Source: Actinotalea sp. (GTDB lineage: Bacteria > Actinomycetota > Actinomycetes > Actinomycetales > Cellulomonadaceae). From it: 8,731 bases of DNA. Location: assembly GCA_014360395.1 (NCBI GenBank), contig JACIXM010000389.1, positions 1-8,731 on the forward strand, read 5' to 3'. The position numbers and the translations under genes are program-made. Below the pieces are notes generated by a model. It worked only from the letters and a program-made list of their open reading frames with translations. It was not told the DNA's origin and did no database searches. This document shows positions 7,336 to 8,731 of this stretch, in pieces (the first letter of the stretch is position 1; each line of letters opens with the position of its first letter).

Positions 7336-8457
7336 GTGAGCGACGCAGCGACCGGTACCACCGACATCGAGGATCTCCGCCGCGACCTCGCGATCCTCCT
7401 CGACCAGCACCTGGCGGACCTCGCACGCGAGCTGGAGCCGTACGGCGAGGACGTCCACGGCCTTCTGGACGCGATGTCCACGATGGTCGCGGGCGGCAAG
7501 CGCCTGCGACCAGCCTTCTGCTACTGGTCGTGGCGGGCGCACGGCGGCCCGGCCGCCGCGGCCCGCGGCACCGCCGCCGACCGCCGCACGATCCTGCGGG
7601 TCGGCGTCGCGCTGGAGCTGTTCCAGGCGGCAGCGCTCTTCCACGACGACGTCATGGACGGCTCCGACACCCGCCGGGGGCGCCCCTCGGCGCACCGGCA
7701 CTTCGAGGCCGCGCACCGGGCAGCCGGCTGGATCGGACCGCCTGACACCTTCGGCGAGGCCGCCGCGATCCTCCTGGGTGACCTCGCGCTGGTGGCGAGC
7801 GAGCGGGAGTTCTCCGCCGCGGTCGCGGCGGCGCCGCCGTCGGTCGGCCGCGCGGCGCGGACCGTGTTCGACGCCATGCGGACGGAGGTGACGGTCGGGC
7901 AGTTCCTCGATGTGCTCGGGCAGGCCCTGCCGTGGGGCGACGGGGCGCAGGACGAGCGGCGTGCCCGGCACGTGGTCCGGGCCAAGAGCGCCCGCTACAG
8001 CGTCGAGCACCCGCTGGTGCTGGGCGCCGTCCTGGCGGGCGCGCCGGGTGACGCGGTCGACCGGTGCCGGCAGCAGGGGCTGGCGCTGGGCGAGGCGTTC
8101 CAGCTCCGCGACGACCTCCTGGGCGTGTTCGGCGACCCCGCCGCCACGGGCAAGCCCGCGGGCGACGACCTGCGGGAGGGGAAGCGGACCGTCCTCGTCG
8201 CCCGAGCGGTGCAGCTCGCCGGACCGGAGGACCGGGCGCTGCTCACCGAGCACCTCGGTCGGCGCGACCTGACGCCCGAGGACGTCCAGCGGCTCCGCGA
8301 CGTCCTGGAGGCGACCGGTGCCACCGCCGCCGTCGAGGCCATGATCGACGAGCTCGCCGAGCCTGCCCTGCAAGCCCTGGCCGAGGCGCCGCTGGAGGAG
8401 CCGGGCCGCACCATGCTCGTCCGCCTCGGCGAGGCGGCCGTCAAGCGCCACTCCTGA
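7336..8457 (+). CDS. Polyprenyl diphosphate synthase (IdsA-type trans-prenyltransferase)
   Basis: This 373-residue enzyme belongs to the trans-isoprenyl diphosphate synthases. They condense isopentenyl diphosphate with allylic diphosphates, using magnesium bound by two Asp-rich motifs, in the cytosol. Visible are GGKRLRPAF (residues 53-61), the first Asp motif DDVMD (104-108) with following RRGRPSAHR, GQF-LD (188-192), K217 in RAKSARYS, the second Asp motif in FQLRDDLLGVFGD (255-267) and GKPAGDDLREGKRT (272-285). The second motif reads DDLLG, with glycine for the third Asp, as I recall for actinobacterial IdsA-like enzymes. Small residues A99 and A100 before the first motif argue against a farnesyl-limited pocket and suggest geranylgeranyl or longer products; the exact length is not predictable here. 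GTG start with a leaderless promoter. It converges on the Rv2175c-family gene, a pairing reminiscent of mycobacterial idsA2. Confidence 0.9.
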   Translation: MSDAATGTTDIEDLRRDLAILLDQHLADLARELEPYGEDVHGLLDAMSTMVAGGKRLRPAFCYWSWRAHGGPAAAARGTAADRRTILRVGVALELFQAAALFHDDVMDGSDTRRGRPSAHRHFEAAHRAAGWIGPPDTFGEAAAILLGDLALVASEREFSAAVAAAPPSVGRAARTVFDAMRTEVTVGQFLDVLGQALPWGDGAQDERRARHVVRAKSARYSVEHPLVLGAVLAGAPGDAVDRCRQQGLALGEAFQLRDDLLGVFGDPAATGKPAGDDLREGKRTVLVARAVQLAGPEDRALLTEHLGRRDLTPEDVQRLRDVLEATGATAAVEAMIDELAEPALQALAEAPLEEPGRTMLVRLGEAAVKRHS

Positions 8458-8474
8458 CGCGACGGACCGCGACC

Positions 8475-8534
8475 CGGGCCGGGCCGCGCCCGGACCGCTC
8501 CGACCGGATCGCCGCCCCGGCGCGGCCCGGCCTG
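8475..8534. terminator. Bidirectional terminator between convergent genes
   Basis: A perfect 14-bp inverted repeat, GGCCGGGCCGCGCC (8477-8490) and its complement (8519-8532), is extended by a G-U and a C-G pair to 8475/8534. The 28-base loop contains a small CGGA/TCCG hairpin (8491-8494 and 8499-8502). It fills the gap between two convergent stops and can fold on either transcript. No U-tract is seen. Confidence 0.6.
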
Positions 8535-8538
8535 CGGG

Positions 8539-8731
8539 TCAGAGCGCCTCGGCCTGAGCCCGGCGGCGCACCTCGGTCTTGTGGCCGGCTGCCAGCGCCT
8601 CGACCGGCGTGGTCGGGCGCACCGGGCCGGTCCCCAGCGCTCGGAGCGACTCGTCGGGAGTGAACAGCCAGCGCACGGCCGCCTCGTCCGAGAACCCGGC
8701 GTCGGCCAGCAGCGTCAGGGTGCCGGGCAGC
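8539..8731 (-). CDS. Rv2175c-family DNA-binding protein, C-terminal part
   Basis: The last 63 codons of a leftward gene that starts beyond the window. The visible part reads LPGTLTLLADAGFSDEAAVR, then WLFTPDESLRALG, a short Pro-rich stretch, TPVEALAAGHKTEV and RRRAQAEAL before the TGA at 8541-8539. This matches the C-terminal domain of Mycobacterium tuberculosis Rv2175c as I recall it (GFSD..A.RWLFTPD.SL and KTEVRRRAQ). Rv2175c is a helix-turn-helix DNA-binding protein and a substrate of the Ser/Thr kinase PknL. The N-terminal helix-turn-helix and the phosphorylated threonine region are not in view. In mycobacteria the gene lies next to pknL and near idsA2; here it converges directly on the synthase, so a pknL-like gene may follow to the right. 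That last point is inference. Confidence 0.8.
   Translation of the reverse strand, partial: LPGTLTLLADAGFSDEAAVRWLFTPDESLRALGTGPVRPTTPVEALAAGHKTEVRRRAQAEAL

Noticed and set aside
6646..8451. A 601-codon minus-strand frame opposite the lipoprotein and synthase genes
   Set aside because: The plus strand carries recognised prenyltransferase motifs and a lipobox. The antisense frame spans two genes and shows no family features.

Overview
This window looks like chromosome of a very high-GC actinobacterium. Codon third positions are almost all G or C. Translated products match actinobacterial families: a HrdB/SigA-type principal sigma factor, DUF4192, DUF5671, an Rv2175c-type DNA-binding protein and an IdsA-type polyprenyl diphosphate synthase. 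The set resembles Cellulomonas-like Micrococcales, but the genus is an inference. There are no insertion sequences, tRNAs, rRNAs, CRISPR arrays or signs of recent transfer.

Layout, left to right: an intergenic leader with a 16-bp terminator hairpin from a gene outside the window (1-94); a rightward DUF456 membrane protein (95-583); then a leftward block with a DUF5671 multi-pass protein (588-2300) coupled to a one-pass NTF2-like protein (2306-2737), a 74-residue two-helix membrane protein (2836-3060) directly behind the principal sigma factor (3068-4651), a universal stress protein (4780-5178) and a DUF4192 protein (5261-6421). After a 237-bp divergent region rich in dyads, transcription turns right: a lipoprotein (6659-7273) and a polyprenyl diphosphate synthase (7336-8457), both apparently leaderless. 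The window closes with the 3' end of a leftward Rv2175c-family gene (8539-8731), which converges on the synthase across a strong inverted repeat.

Functionally this is a housekeeping neighbourhood: primary transcription initiation, a stress protein, isoprenoid chain elongation (for quinones, carotenoids or lipid carriers) and several uncharacterised envelope proteins. The sigma gene has a recognisable -10 box; its position, together with a GAAAGG ribosome site, argues for a TTG start well inside the longest open frame. I found no clear undescribed system. The best leads are the roughly six-fold repeated DUF5671 protein with its NTF2-like partner, the small gene behind rpoD, the paired leaderless promoters, and the dyads and DnaA-box-like sites between the divergent genes.
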